Shown piece by piece: positions 1 to 8,863 of a stretch of DNA of 64,000 bases. The notes beneath the pieces are model-generated. The model worked only from the letters and a program-made list of their open reading frames with translations, had not been told where the DNA came from and ran no database searches. The position numbers were made by a program, and so were the translations under genes. The stretch's first letter is position 1. The number at the start of each line of letters is the position of its first letter. The DNA comes from an uncultured Victivallales bacterium (GTDB lineage: Bacteria; Verrucomicrobiota; Lentisphaeria; Oligosphaerales; JAFGRS01), in the NCBI GenBank assembly GCA_903837355.1, contig CAILUI010000303.1, positions 43,405-107,404 of the forward strand, given 5' to 3'.

Positions 1-1
1 C

Positions 2-1201
2 CACCATGACGTCAGCCTGCTCGAGATGAAGGCCGAGTACGACCTGAACCCCCTGGCAGCCGAGCCGCAGGCCCTGCTGCGGCAACACCTGGAGGCCTTT
101 CAACCCGACCTCGTCGCCATCACCCTCATCGCCTCCGAGGTACCGGCCGGCCTCGATCTGCTGCAGGCGGCCAAGCGCTGGAATCCGGACGTCGTGACCG
201 TGGCCGGTGGACTGCACGTCACCCTCTGCCCGGCGGACGTCGACCGCCCGTGGGTCGATGTGCTCTGTCCCGGCGCCTCGGCTTTGACCTTCCGCGCCCT
301 GGCCGACACCCTGGCCCGCGGCGGCCGGTTGCAGTCCGTACCGGGGCTGCTGCTCCGTGACGACGGCCGGCTGCGGCCCACGGCTCCCGTCGCGGCCGGC
401 GCCAACCCCGCTACCACCGAGTTCCTGGTGCCCGACCGCACGCTGCTCCGCAAGTGGTTACCGGCCTATGTGGTCGGCAAGACCAATGGTCCGGGGACCT
501 ACCTCTTCACCTCGCTGGGCTGCCCGTACCGCTGCTCGTTCTGCTCGATCTGGCCGCAGTACGCTGGCGCCTACCTGCAGCGCGAGATCGAGAGCGTGAT
601 CGCGGAACTGAAAACCCTCGACGAGTACATCGCCGTGCGCCTCGCCGACGCCAACTCGATTATCGACACGACCTTCATCGACCGCCTGTTCACGCGCATC
701 GCCGAAGAGGGTATCCGCAAGATCTTCATCATGGATATCCGGGCCGACACCATGGCCCAGAACCCACGCCTGATGGCGAAGCTGGCAGCCCACGGCCTGA
801 AGGTCGTCATCTGCGGTTTTGAGTCGTTCCGGCAGGACGAACTGCGGCGCTACGGCAAGGCCTTGCAGGTCGAACATATTGCCGCCGCGGTCGCGGTCTG
901 CGCCGCCAACGGCATCATGCTGCGCGGCAACCACATCATTCCCCCGGACTACGAGCGGGACGACTTCGAGGCCCTGGCGGAATTCGCCGCCGCCAACCCG
1001 GTCGAACTGGCGGGCTACACTCTGCTCACACCCATGCCGGGAACCGCCCTCCACACCCAGATGCAGGACCAGATCATCGACCACGATCTGGCCAAGTACA
1101 ACATGTTCAACGGGGTCCTCCGGACGCGGCTGCCGCTGGATGAGTTCCATGCCCGCACCGCGGCCCTGTGGGCCGTCCGCCGCGGAACCCGAGTCCTCTA
1201 G
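2..1201 (+). CDS. B12-binding-type radical SAM protein, 5' end cut by the window
   Basis: The frame is open from base 2, before the first ATG at 26, and the residues before that ATG (HDVSLLE) match the end of the first beta-strand/helix region of cobalamin-binding radical SAM enzymes. The gene is therefore probably cut by the window edge. The N-terminal third looks like the B12-binding Rossmann fold (DLVAITLIASE, VTVAGGLHVT). The [4Fe-4S]-binding CxxxCxxC motif (GCPYRCSFC) has its cysteines at bases 521, 533 and 542. Later segments (GFESF, MLRGNHI, LLTPMPGT) fit a radical SAM barrel. It lies 240 bp upstream of a second radical SAM domain fused to ketosynthases, on the same strand. By family knowledge such enzymes methylate or rearrange unactivated carbons or close rings. 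The substrate here is unknown; an ACP-bound or lipid intermediate is inferred from context. Confidence 0.85.
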   Translation, partial: HHDVSLLEMKAEYDLNPLAAEPQALLRQHLEAFQPDLVAITLIASEVPAGLDLLQAAKRWNPDVVTVAGGLHVTLCPADVDRPWVDVLCPGASALTFRALADTLARGGRLQSVPGLLLRDDGRLRPTAPVAAGANPATTEFLVPDRTLLRKWLPAYVVGKTNGPGTYLFTSLGCPYRCSFCSIWPQYAGAYLQREIESVIAELKTLDEYIAVRLADANSIIDTTFIDRLFTRIAEEGIRKIFIMDIRADTMAQNPRLMAKLAAHGLKVVICGFESFRQDELRRYGKALQVEHIAAAVAVCAANGIMLRGNHIIPPDYERDDFEALAEFAAANPVELAGYTLLTPMPGTALHTQMQDQIIDHDLAKYNMFNGVLRTRLPLDEFHARTAALWAVRRGTRVL

Positions 1202-1228
1202 CCGGGGTCTGTAGGCCAGTTGCAGACG

Positions 1229-1416
1229 CTGCGCACGGCGGGCCGCGGGTGCTGCGCACGGCGGGTACTGCGCACGGCGGGTACTGCCCATCCTGCTGGA
1301 CAGCAGGACCGTGGGCGGTCCAAGGGAATGGAGATGCGGCGGGCCCCGCCGCGCGCCTGAGGCCAGGCGCCTCTCCAAGGAAATGGGGCGGCCGCGGGTG
1401 CTGCGCACGGCGGGTA
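1229..1416. repeat. Short direct repeats between the two radical SAM genes
   Basis: A 27-bp sequence occurs identically at 1241-1267 and 1390-1416. Its 16-bp core (CTGCGCACGGCGGGTA) is in tandem at 1252-1267 and 1268-1283, with a partial copy at 1229-1242. The second 27-bp copy ends 25 bases before the GTG start of the fusion gene. No ORF here looks real. The function is unknown; it could be a local expansion or a binding array. Confidence 0.7.
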
Positions 1417-1441
1417 GCGACCACTGCAGGAGCGTTTGCGT

Positions 1442-4400
1442 GTGAAGGTCACCTTCGTCTATCCCCGCTTTGAGCGCTTCCTGTCCGCTTCCGCGGAAGT
1501 GACCGGGCTGGTCCGCAGCTTTCTGGCGGACTTCACCACGCCGCCCTCGCTGGGAATCCCGATCATGGCGTCCTGGACGCCGCCCGAGATCGAGGTTGAA
1601 CTCGTCGACGACAACGCTGGCGATGCGGTCGACTACGCGGCCAAGACCGACCTGGTGGCAATCAACTGCTTCACGCCCCAGGCCACGCGGGCCTTTGAGA
1701 TTGCGGACGGTTTTCGCCGGCAGGGCACTCAGGTCATCATGGGAGGCATGTTCCCGTCCTTCATGGTCAAGGAGTGCCTCGAGCACGCCGATGCCGTCAA
1801 CGTCGGCGAAGTGGAACCGACCTGGGAGCGGATCCTGGCCGACGCCGCGGCCCGGCAGCTCAAACCCAAGTACATCGGCGGTTGCCGCTTTGATGTGGCC
1901 AAGCTACGCATCCCGCGGCGCGAACTGTTCTATGCCAAGCAGAGCTACGACTGGGACGAGGACCTGATCCAACTCACCCGTGGCTGCTGCTACAACTGCG
2001 CCATGTGCGCCGTGCCCGCCCACATGGGCTCGCAGATCCGCTTCCGGCCCATCGACCAGATCGTGGCCGAGATGAAGACGCTGAAGTTCGAGAACGTCTA
2101 CCTGGCCGACGACACGCTGTTCTTCCCGCAACGGCGCATGGTCTCCTACGCACGGGAGCTGTTCGAGGCCGTGGCGCCACTGGGCAAGAAGTTCTTCGTG
2201 GCCTCGACCATGGCGCTCAACACCGACGACGACCTCCTCGATCTGGCGGCGCGCGCTGGCGTCTGCAACTTCTACTGCACGCTGAATGTCGACCCGCTGT
2301 CCATTCGCGCGCTGCAGGGCTCGCCGCGCGAACGCACCCTGCTGCGCGACCTGGTGCACCGTCTCGAGGATCGGCAAATCCGTTTCTTTGGCTCCTTTGC
2401 CATCGGCCGCGACTGGGACGACGACTCGATCGCGGAACGCGTCCTGGCCCTCTGCGACGAAGCCGACATCCGCACCTCGGAGTTCTTCCTCTTCACCCCC
2501 TACCCGGGATCCGTCCACTGGGATCGCCTGGAACGGCAGGGGCGGATCTTCGACCGTACCTGGAGCCACTACAACGGCGCCAACGTCGTGGCCAAACATC
2601 CGACCCTGTCCACGGACGAGCTCTACCAGCAGTTCATCACCATCTGGACCGAGTTCTTCCGCCGCCAGAAAGGACGTTTCAGCCGACACCTCGAGCCGCT
2701 CACCTACGAGGCCGGCAAGGTCGTCCTGGGCAAACCTTTGCGACGGCAGGGCGTGCGCTTGCAGGCGGCGGTGACCGGGATGGGGATGCTGACCCCGATC
2801 GGCAACTCGGCGGCCGAGATCCTGGCCAGCCTGCGCGCCGGCAGGCACGGGCTGGCGCCAGCCACCAGCGTCGACGCCTCAGGCTTCGCCACCGACCTCG
2901 TCGGCGAGGTCCGCAATCTCGACGTGGACGCCGAACTCACGCCCCAGGAACGCGCCGAGATCGACGATGCCTACCTGAAGTACGCCATCTGCGCCGCCCG
3001 CCGGGCACTTACCGACGCCGACCTGCAGCCCGACGATCTGCGCACCGATACGGCCCTGGTACTCGGAACCTGCAACGGCGGCCTGCGCTCCGGCGAAAGC
3101 CTCTACCGCTGGAAGCACGGCAAGGCCCCGGAGGCGTTCAGCGAGCGCATGAACCTGCAGGCGCAGTACTACGCCTTCGGCAAGGCCCTGGCGCACGCCC
3201 TCGGGATCCGCGGCGAGACCTGGGTCGTGACCACGGCCTGCTCCTCGACCACGGTGGCCATCGGCCTGGCGCACACCCTGATCCGGCGCGGCTACGCCAA
3301 ACGGGTGCTGCTCGGCGGTGCCGATGCGCTCTGCCTGGCCAACCTCGCCGGCTTCAACGCCTTGCGGGCCCTCTCGGAGCAGCGTATAGCCCCGTTCTCA
3401 CTGCCCGTCGGCCTGAACATCGGCGAGGGGGCCTGCTTCTGGGTGGTCGAGGAGATGGAGTCGGCCCTCCTGCGCGAGGCGCCCTGTCGCGCCCGCATCG
3501 CCGGCCATGCGACCTCGGCCGACGCCTACCACCCGACCGCTCCCGACCCCTCGGGCAAGGGGGTGGCCAAGACCCTCACCGAGGCCGCTGCCGACGCCGG
3601 CCTGCCTGCCGCCAGCCTGGCCTGGGTCAACGCCCACGGCACCGGCACCCTGGCCAACGACTGCGCCGAGAGCCGCGGCATCGCTGCCTTCAGCGCCGGC
3701 GCGACCCTGCCCGCTGTCTCGCTGAAGTCGTTCTTCGGCCATTGCATGGGCAGCACGGGACTGATCGAGGCCACCTGCGGCATCCTGGCCATGAACGACG
3801 ACTTCATCCCGCCCACGCTCAACGTCGGCCAACCCCGGCCGGGCTGTGATCTCGACTACGTGCCGAACACGCCGCGGCCGCAGCACTACGACGCCTTCAT
3901 CAAGGCCAACTACGCCTTCGGTGGCAACAACGCCGCCGTCGTCATCACCCGCTGGGACAAGGCGGGGTCTTCGCCTGAGGCGCCGGTGTCGCGGGTGGCG
4001 ATCACGGGAACGGGGCTGGTCTCCGCCCTCGGCGCGGGCGCCGGGCAGCACCTGCAGGCGCTGCGCGTGCAGTGCGTCGGCATCGGCCCGGCCGAGTCCA
4101 TCCGCATGCCGGGGGTCCGTGCCGAACGGGCTGGGCTGGTCGCGGCGGACGTGCTCAAGCAGGGCCTGCGACGCATCGCCTGCGACGACATGAACAAGCT
4201 TAGCCAGATGGCCACCCTGGCCGCCAGCCAGGCCCTGGCCGCGGCCGGCCTGCGCATCGGCCGCGATAACTCCGGACGCACAGGCGTGGTGCTGGGCGCC
4301 TGCAATGGCCCGCCCGAGCGCCGCCACATGGATGCGGTGTTCGCCGGCGACACCCCCGGCGCCGACATCGCCTGCTTCTCCAATATCACGGCAAACTCCA

Positions 4401-5182
4401 CCGCGGGCTGGGTCTCGCGCGCCCTGCAGCTCAAGGGGGTCAATGCCACGCTCTCGCCGGGGCCTCATGCCGGCCTGCAGAGCCTGGCCTACGCCTTCGA
4501 TGCGGTCAACGAGAGCCGCGCCCAGTGCCTCCTCGCCGGCGCCGCCGACGAGGTTTACGACCAGACCTTCTTCAACTACGACTACATCGGCTACCTCAAT
4601 CTGGGGGTAGAAGAGCAGGACTACCGTCTCCGTCTCGACAACGCGCGCCGCAAGACGCTGGGCGAGGGCGCGGCAGTGCTCTGCCTGGAGAGCCTCGCGG
4701 CCGCCCGCGACCGCGGCGCCCCGCTGCTGGGCGAGATCCTCAGCTATGGCATGAGCATGGACGGGGCACCCCTGCACGAACAGAGCCTGGATCCGGACGG
4801 CCTGAACCGGGCCGTGCGCCTGGCCTTGACGCGCGCCAACCTCGGCCCCGCTGACATCGACCTCTGCGCCTGGGCGCCCCAGGGCAACGCGCAGGACCTC
4901 AAGGCCGTTCAGGCCTGGGAGGCGGTCGCCGGCGCCGGCGCGGCCCCCTTCGTCACCACCAGCTTCAACACCGGCTACATCGAGACCGCCTCCATCCTCC
5001 TCTCCCTGGCCTGCCTGCTCGAGGCCCTGCACGATGGCGCCGGCGCCTGGCCTGAGCGCACGGGAGTCCCCGCCCTGGACACGCGAGCCTGGCCCAAGAC
5101 GGTCCGCCAGGTGCTGGCCCTCGGCAGTACCGACCTGGGCTACAACTACGCCCTCGTGGTCAGGGTCGGAGACCTCCCGTGA
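1442..5182 (+). CDS. Tripartite fusion: B12-type radical SAM - ketosynthase - KS-like (chain-length-factor-like) protein
   Basis: I chose GTG 1442 because AGGAG (1428-1432) lies 9 bases upstream and the product then begins MKVTFVYP, like B12-radical SAM proteins; TTG 1436 is the alternative. Residues 1 to about 435 are a radical SAM enzyme with an N-terminal B12-type Rossmann fold (MGGMFPS, AVNVGEVE) and a Cys motif (GCCYNCAMC). Residues about 439-840 are a complete ketosynthase with Cys600 (TACSST), His732 (HGTGT), His767 (FFGH) and the C-terminal NYAFGGNN. Residues about 850-1246 are a second thiolase-fold KS in which the nucleophile position reads GPHAGL, with no catalytic Cys and no HGTGT, like the KS-beta/CLF partners of type II PKS. 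By family knowledge, a KS/CLF pair does Claisen condensation on ACP-bound chains. Covalent linkage to a radical SAM domain is the odd point. The gene overlaps the next one by 4 bases. Confidence 0.9.
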   Translation: MKVTFVYPRFERFLSASAEVTGLVRSFLADFTTPPSLGIPIMASWTPPEIEVELVDDNAGDAVDYAAKTDLVAINCFTPQATRAFEIADGFRRQGTQVIMGGMFPSFMVKECLEHADAVNVGEVEPTWERILADAAARQLKPKYIGGCRFDVAKLRIPRRELFYAKQSYDWDEDLIQLTRGCCYNCAMCAVPAHMGSQIRFRPIDQIVAEMKTLKFENVYLADDTLFFPQRRMVSYARELFEAVAPLGKKFFVASTMALNTDDDLLDLAARAGVCNFYCTLNVDPLSIRALQGSPRERTLLRDLVHRLEDRQIRFFGSFAIGRDWDDDSIAERVLALCDEADIRTSEFFLFTPYPGSVHWDRLERQGRIFDRTWSHYNGANVVAKHPTLSTDELYQQFITIWTEFFRRQKGRFSRHLEPLTYEAGKVVLGKPLRRQGVRLQAAVTGMGMLTPIGNSAAEILASLRAGRHGLAPATSVDASGFATDLVGEVRNLDVDAELTPQERAEIDDAYLKYAICAARRALTDADLQPDDLRTDTALVLGTCNGGLRSGESLYRWKHGKAPEAFSERMNLQAQYYAFGKALAHALGIRGETWVVTTACSSTTVAIGLAHTLIRRGYAKRVLLGGADALCLANLAGFNALRALSEQRIAPFSLPVGLNIGEGACFWVVEEMESALLREAPCRARIAGHATSADAYHPTAPDPSGKGVAKTLTEAAADAGLPAASLAWVNAHGTGTLANDCAESRGIAAFSAGATLPAVSLKSFFGHCMGSTGLIEATCGILAMNDDFIPPTLNVGQPRPGCDLDYVPNTPRPQHYDAFIKANYAFGGNNAAVVITRWDKAGSSPEAPVSRVAITGTGLVSALGAGAGQHLQALRVQCVGIGPAESIRMPGVRAERAGLVAADVLKQGLRRIACDDMNKLSQMATLAASQALAAAGLRIGRDNSGRTGVVLGACNGPPERRHMDAVFAGDTPGADIACFSNITANSTAGWVSRALQLKGVNATLSPGPHAGLQSLAYAFDAVNESRAQCLLAGAADEVYDQTFFNYDYIGYLNLGVEEQDYRLRLDNARRKTLGEGAAVLCLESLAAARDRGAPLLGEILSYGMSMDGAPLHEQSLDPDGLNRAVRLALTRANLGPADIDLCAWAPQGNAQDLKAVQAWEAVAGAGAAPFVTTSFNTGYIETASILLSLACLLEALHDGAGAWPERTGVPALDTRAWPKTVRQVLALGSTDLGYNYALVVRVGDLP

Positions 5183-7473
5183 GCCGACGCGTCGTCGTCA
5201 CCGGCATGGGCGTCCTCTGCTCGGGCGGTCGCGGCAAAGCGGCCTTCCTGGCGACCCTGCGCGCCGCTCGGCCGTGCTTCTCGGCAGTCTGCGACCCCCG
5301 CCTGGGCACGGCGCCGCGGCCGCTGGCTGGCCTCGTCGATGATGCCGCCCTGCCGCCGGACGAGGCCCAGTTGCCGCCACTGACCGACCGCTGGATCCGC
5401 CTGGCGCTCGGCAGCGCCGCGGAGGCGCTGGCGCAGGCCGGCTGTGACCCGGCGCGGCTCGGCCGGCGCTTGGGACTGATCCTGGCCACCTGTTCCGGCC
5501 CCATGCAGACCATCGAGGCGCACTACGCCCGCATCGCCGCCGGCCAACCGCAACTGAGTGCCGACGAGTTGCTGCGCAAGCGCTACTACCACGGCGCCGC
5601 GGTGCTGGCGAAGCGCTTCGGGATCTGCGGCTTGACCACGACCATCACCACGGCCTGCTCGGCCGGAACCAGCGCCGTTGGCCTGGCCACCGATCTCATC
5701 CGCTCCCAACTCCTCGACGTCGTGCTGGTGGGCGGAAGCGACGCCTTCAGCCTGTCGACCTATGCCGGGTTCGCCGCGCTGAAGACCACCGCGCCCGGCA
5801 CCTGCGCCCCCTTCTCGCTGCCGGTGGGCATGTCGCTGGGCGAAGGCAGCGCCTTCCTGGTGCTGGAGGCCGACACACACGCCCAGGCTCGCGGCGCCAC
5901 CCTGCTGGGCGAGATTCTCGGCTGCGGTTCGAGTAACGACGCCTACCACTGCTCGGCGCCCGATCCGACCGGCGAAGGCCAGGCGCTGGCCATGCGGCGG
6001 GCCTTGCACCAGGCCGGCATCGCCCCCGACGCGCTGGGCTATGTCAACGCCCATGGTACCGGTACCGAGAGCAATGACCGGGCCGAGGCCAAAGCCCTCG
6101 GCCGCGTCTTCGGCACCCCCCCGCCGGTCAGCTCCACCAAGTCGATGACCGGCCACTGTCTGGGGGCCGCGGGAACCGTCGAATTGGTGGCCGCCCTCCT
6201 CTGCGCTCACGACGGCGTCTACCCCCCCACCGCCAGCTATAGCGGGGCGCGCGATGGCTGTGCCCTGGATTGTATCCCCGATGCCTCCCGACCCTGGCCC
6301 GAGGCGGGGCTGTTCATGTCCAACAACTTCGCCTTCGGGGGCAACAACATGAGCCTGGTCGCGACGGCTCGTCCGGCTGCCGACGGCAGCCGCCCTCCCC
6401 TGCGGCCCGGCACCGCGGTGGCCATCATCGGCTATGGCTGCGTCTCGGCCGCCGGACTCGGCGCTGAGGCCATCGCCGCTGCCAGTGAGCGCAGCGACCC
6501 CTGCGCCGCGACCGTCACCCTCCCGGGGGGCGCCAGCGTCACCGTGGCCCGGGTCCCGCCCCTCGAACCGCGCCAGCTCGACCGCCGCATCGACGTCCGC
6601 AACCTCGACCGTGCCAGCCTGCTGGCAACCCTGGCCACCGCCGCCGCCATGAAGTCGGCCCAGGTGCGCGAACGGCCCGCGGACCTCGCCGGTACCGGCC
6701 TGATCCTCGCCCTCTCGGCCGGCCCCAGCCGCGCCGAAGAACAGCATCTCACCCACCTCTGCTCCAGCGGCTTCGTCCTCAACAGCGTCGGTAACTTTCC
6801 CTACATCGTGCCGAACTCCGTGGCCGGAAACGTGATGCGGAGCTTCGGCATGAAGGGCCCCAATACCGTCTGCAACAGCGGCCCCGGGGGGGGCTTGCTG
6901 GCCCTGGCACTCGCGGCCACGAGTCTGCGCAACGGCCACGCCGACACCCTCATCGCCGCGGCCACCGACGAGCTTTCGGACCGCATCCTGACCGATATGG
7001 CCGGGGCCGGCCAGTGCGCCGACACACTGCCGGGCGAGGGCGCCGCGGCCCTCGTCCTCAGAGCCCTGAGCGCGGATGCACCTCCGGCCGCGACGGTACT
7101 GGGGGTAATCCGCGGCCTGGCCTTCGCCTGCGCTCACCCCACGCTCGCCCTCGCCGCGGTGATCGCCGACGCCCTCCAGAACGCCGGCATCGCGGCCGGC
7201 GAGATCGCCCTGATCGCGGCCCGCCAGGCCGACGCCGAGATCGCCCGCGTGGTCCTGGGCGGCGCGCCCATCCCCGTGGTCGACGTCTCTCCGCAGATCG
7301 GCTGTCCCGAGAGCGCCTTGCCGTTGCTGCAGATCATCCGCTGCCTGACACGGCCCGCCAGCGTTGCCGACACCCTGCGTACGCCCTATATTCTCGCCCT
7401 CGCGGTCGCGCCGCTTGGCGCTGCCTGCGCCGTGATCATCGAGCGCCGCGCCCAGCAAGGAGACGGTGGATGA
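5179..7473 (+). CDS. Double ketosynthase-fold protein: active KS plus inactive KS-like domain
   Basis: It starts at GTG 5179, whose bases overlap the previous stop (GTGA). Residues 1 to about 395 form a complete beta-ketoacyl-ACP synthase with Cys160 (TTACSAGTSA), His292 (HGTGT), His326 (TGHCLGAAG) and NNFAFGGNN near the end. Residues about 405-760 are a second, shorter KS fold whose nucleophile position reads SGPGGGL (Pro where Cys is expected) and which lacks both His motifs, as in CLF-like subunits. The same active-plus-dead arrangement is in the preceding gene, so the locus encodes two pre-fused KS/CLF-like pairs. They may act on different chain lengths or in successive condensations; that is inference. 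The stop overlaps the ACP start. Confidence 0.9.
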   Translation: MSRRVVVTGMGVLCSGGRGKAAFLATLRAARPCFSAVCDPRLGTAPRPLAGLVDDAALPPDEAQLPPLTDRWIRLALGSAAEALAQAGCDPARLGRRLGLILATCSGPMQTIEAHYARIAAGQPQLSADELLRKRYYHGAAVLAKRFGICGLTTTITTACSAGTSAVGLATDLIRSQLLDVVLVGGSDAFSLSTYAGFAALKTTAPGTCAPFSLPVGMSLGEGSAFLVLEADTHAQARGATLLGEILGCGSSNDAYHCSAPDPTGEGQALAMRRALHQAGIAPDALGYVNAHGTGTESNDRAEAKALGRVFGTPPPVSSTKSMTGHCLGAAGTVELVAALLCAHDGVYPPTASYSGARDGCALDCIPDASRPWPEAGLFMSNNFAFGGNNMSLVATARPAADGSRPPLRPGTAVAIIGYGCVSAAGLGAEAIAAASERSDPCAATVTLPGGASVTVARVPPLEPRQLDRRIDVRNLDRASLLATLATAAAMKSAQVRERPADLAGTGLILALSAGPSRAEEQHLTHLCSSGFVLNSVGNFPYIVPNSVAGNVMRSFGMKGPNTVCNSGPGGGLLALALAATSLRNGHADTLIAAATDELSDRILTDMAGAGQCADTLPGEGAAALVLRALSADAPPAATVLGVIRGLAFACAHPTLALAAVIADALQNAGIAAGEIALIAARQADAEIARVVLGGAPIPVVDVSPQIGCPESALPLLQIIRCLTRPASVADTLRTPYILALAVAPLGAACAVIIERRAQQGDGG

Positions 7474-7760
7474 CCAGTAGCAATGCCAAGCTCATTGCGC
7501 AGCGCCGGGAGATCATCGATCTCCTCAAGCGCGAGCTGATCCAGCGGCTGAACCTCCCCTACCGACCCGAGGACCTCCATGAGGATGTCTCCCTGCTCGG
7601 CGCCGGCCTGGGGCTGGACTCCCTGGACGCCCTGGAAATCGTCCTCCTGGTGGAAAACGCCTTCAAGGTCCGCATCCCTGACAACGATATCTCGGTGCTC
7701 CGATCCATCAACACGATCGTGGACTTCATCCTGAAGAAGAGAGCGGAGGGCGTATCATGA
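7470..7760 (+). CDS. Acyl carrier protein
   Basis: This is a 96-residue protein with the 4'-phosphopantetheine site GLDSLDALEI (Ser51). It is the right size for a discrete ACP, with acidic helix II and the usual four-helix spacing. ATG 7470 overlaps the upstream stop (ATGA), and AAGGAGA (7457-7463) lies 6 bases upstream. Its own stop overlaps the ATG of the GcvT-like gene. It is the likely tether for the chain built by the adjacent KS pairs, the ketoreductase and the dehydratase. I leave the symbol empty because this is probably a dedicated pathway ACP, not the housekeeping AcpP. Confidence 0.93.
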   Translation: MTSSNAKLIAQRREIIDLLKRELIQRLNLPYRPEDLHEDVSLLGAGLGLDSLDALEIVLLVENAFKVRIPDNDISVLRSINTIVDFILKKRAEGVS

Positions 7761-8863
7761 GGATCAGCCCACTCCATGATGCCCTCTCCGCTCGCGGCGC
7801 CCAGTTCGGCGAACGCTACGGCAAGGAAGTCGCCCTCAGCGTGGCCGGCAGCAGCAGCGAGTACCAGTTCGTGCGCGCCGCGGCCGGGGTCACCGATGCC
7901 TCCTATTTGCAGCTCTTCCGCTTCCCGGAGGCCACCGGGGTGGACTTCCTTGACCGGCTTCTGCCTGGCAATGTCGCCAAGATCCGCTTTGGCCGGGCCC
8001 TCCACACCTTCCTCCCCGACGACGACGGCTGCATCCTGGCGGATCTGCTGGTGGCCAACAACGACGAGGAGCTGATTGTCGTCTGCGAAGGCATCGCCAC
8101 GGACGAGGTCATCCGCGAACAGTTCCTGCGGCTGGGCGCCCTCGAGGCCGGCATGGAAGACCTGACCGAGACGCACGCCGCCATCTCGGTCGATGGCTAC
8201 TCGGCCTGGGACGCCATGCGCAAGATCGCCGGCCCGGAGGTCCTCGGCCTGCCCTACCTCTCGATCGACACCTATGAATATGAGGACGCGGACTTCCGCG
8301 TGGTCCGCGCCGGGAAGACCTCGGAGTTCGGCTATCTGGTCCTGGCCGAGCGTCAACGGGCCACGGCGCTCTTCGAGCAACTGGTGACTGCCGTCGGTCC
8401 GGCGGGCGGGGTCTGCGGCGTGGCTGTCCATGACGACCTCCGCCTGGAGGGACGCTTCCTGAATGTCTTCCGCGAGGGCGCCGCGGTGCGCGACCCGCTG
8501 CCGTTGGGCCTGCAGTGGATGATCGATGTCGACAAAGAGAGCTTCCAGGGCTCGGCAGCGCTCTTTGCCAGGCGCAAGGCCGGCCTGCAGCGCAAGATCA
8601 TCGGCCTGGCCATGCCGGCGGCGCTTCCCGCCCCACGCCCCGGCACCCCGCTGTTTGACGATGGCCAGCAGATCGGCGAACTGATCACGGTCTGCTTCTC
8701 GCCCACCGCCGCCTCCTGGCTCGCTCTGGCCCTGCTGCCGGTGGAGATCGCATTTGCCGGCCTGAGCTTCCACCTGGGCGACGGCAACGGACCGGTCGTC
8801 ACCAGCATCTCGATGCCGCCGATCGTGCCCAAGAGCCTGTCGGTGCGCCTGGAGGAAATGTGA
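7757..8863 (+). CDS. GcvT-like (aminomethyltransferase/YgfZ superfamily) protein
   Basis: This 368-residue protein has the length and fold signature of the glycine cleavage T-protein/YgfZ family: an N-terminal VTDASYLQLFRFPEATGVDFLDRLLPGN segment (T-protein FxxxGxDAxxFL-like), a tetrahydrofolate-barrel core, an EGRFLNVFREG region and a C-terminal barrel. ATG 7757 overlaps the ACP stop by 4 bases. Glycine cleavage partners (GcvH, GcvP) are absent, so a housekeeping role is unlikely. In family members the fold binds folate and moves or senses one-carbon units. Here it sits between the ACP and a thioesterase, so it may handle a one-carbon unit or help repair an Fe-S enzyme such as the radical SAM proteins, as YgfZ does. 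Both roles are inference. Confidence 0.75.
   Translation: MRISPLHDALSARGAQFGERYGKEVALSVAGSSSEYQFVRAAAGVTDASYLQLFRFPEATGVDFLDRLLPGNVAKIRFGRALHTFLPDDDGCILADLLVANNDEELIVVCEGIATDEVIREQFLRLGALEAGMEDLTETHAAISVDGYSAWDAMRKIAGPEVLGLPYLSIDTYEYEDADFRVVRAGKTSEFGYLVLAERQRATALFEQLVTAVGPAGGVCGVAVHDDLRLEGRFLNVFREGAAVRDPLPLGLQWMIDVDKESFQGSAALFARRKAGLQRKIIGLAMPAALPAPRPGTPLFDDGQQIGELITVCFSPTAASWLALALLPVEIAFAGLSFHLGDGNGPVVTSISMPPIVPKSLSVRLEEM

Noticed and set aside
458..1786. Minus-strand frame of 442 codons across the radical SAM genes and their gap
   Set aside because: It lies opposite two genes with clear Fe-S motifs and passes through the repeat DNA; no recognisable domain or ribosome-binding site.
2005..3849. 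Plus-strand alternative frame of 614 codons inside the fusion gene
   Set aside because: It is rich in Arg/Pro/His without any motif; the overlapping frame holds the KS catalytic residues.
5146..7458. Long minus-strand frame of 770 codons opposite the double-KS gene
   Set aside because: It is an antisense shadow of a GC-rich gene: low-complexity Gly/Ala/Arg composition and no domain, while the plus strand has full KS motifs.
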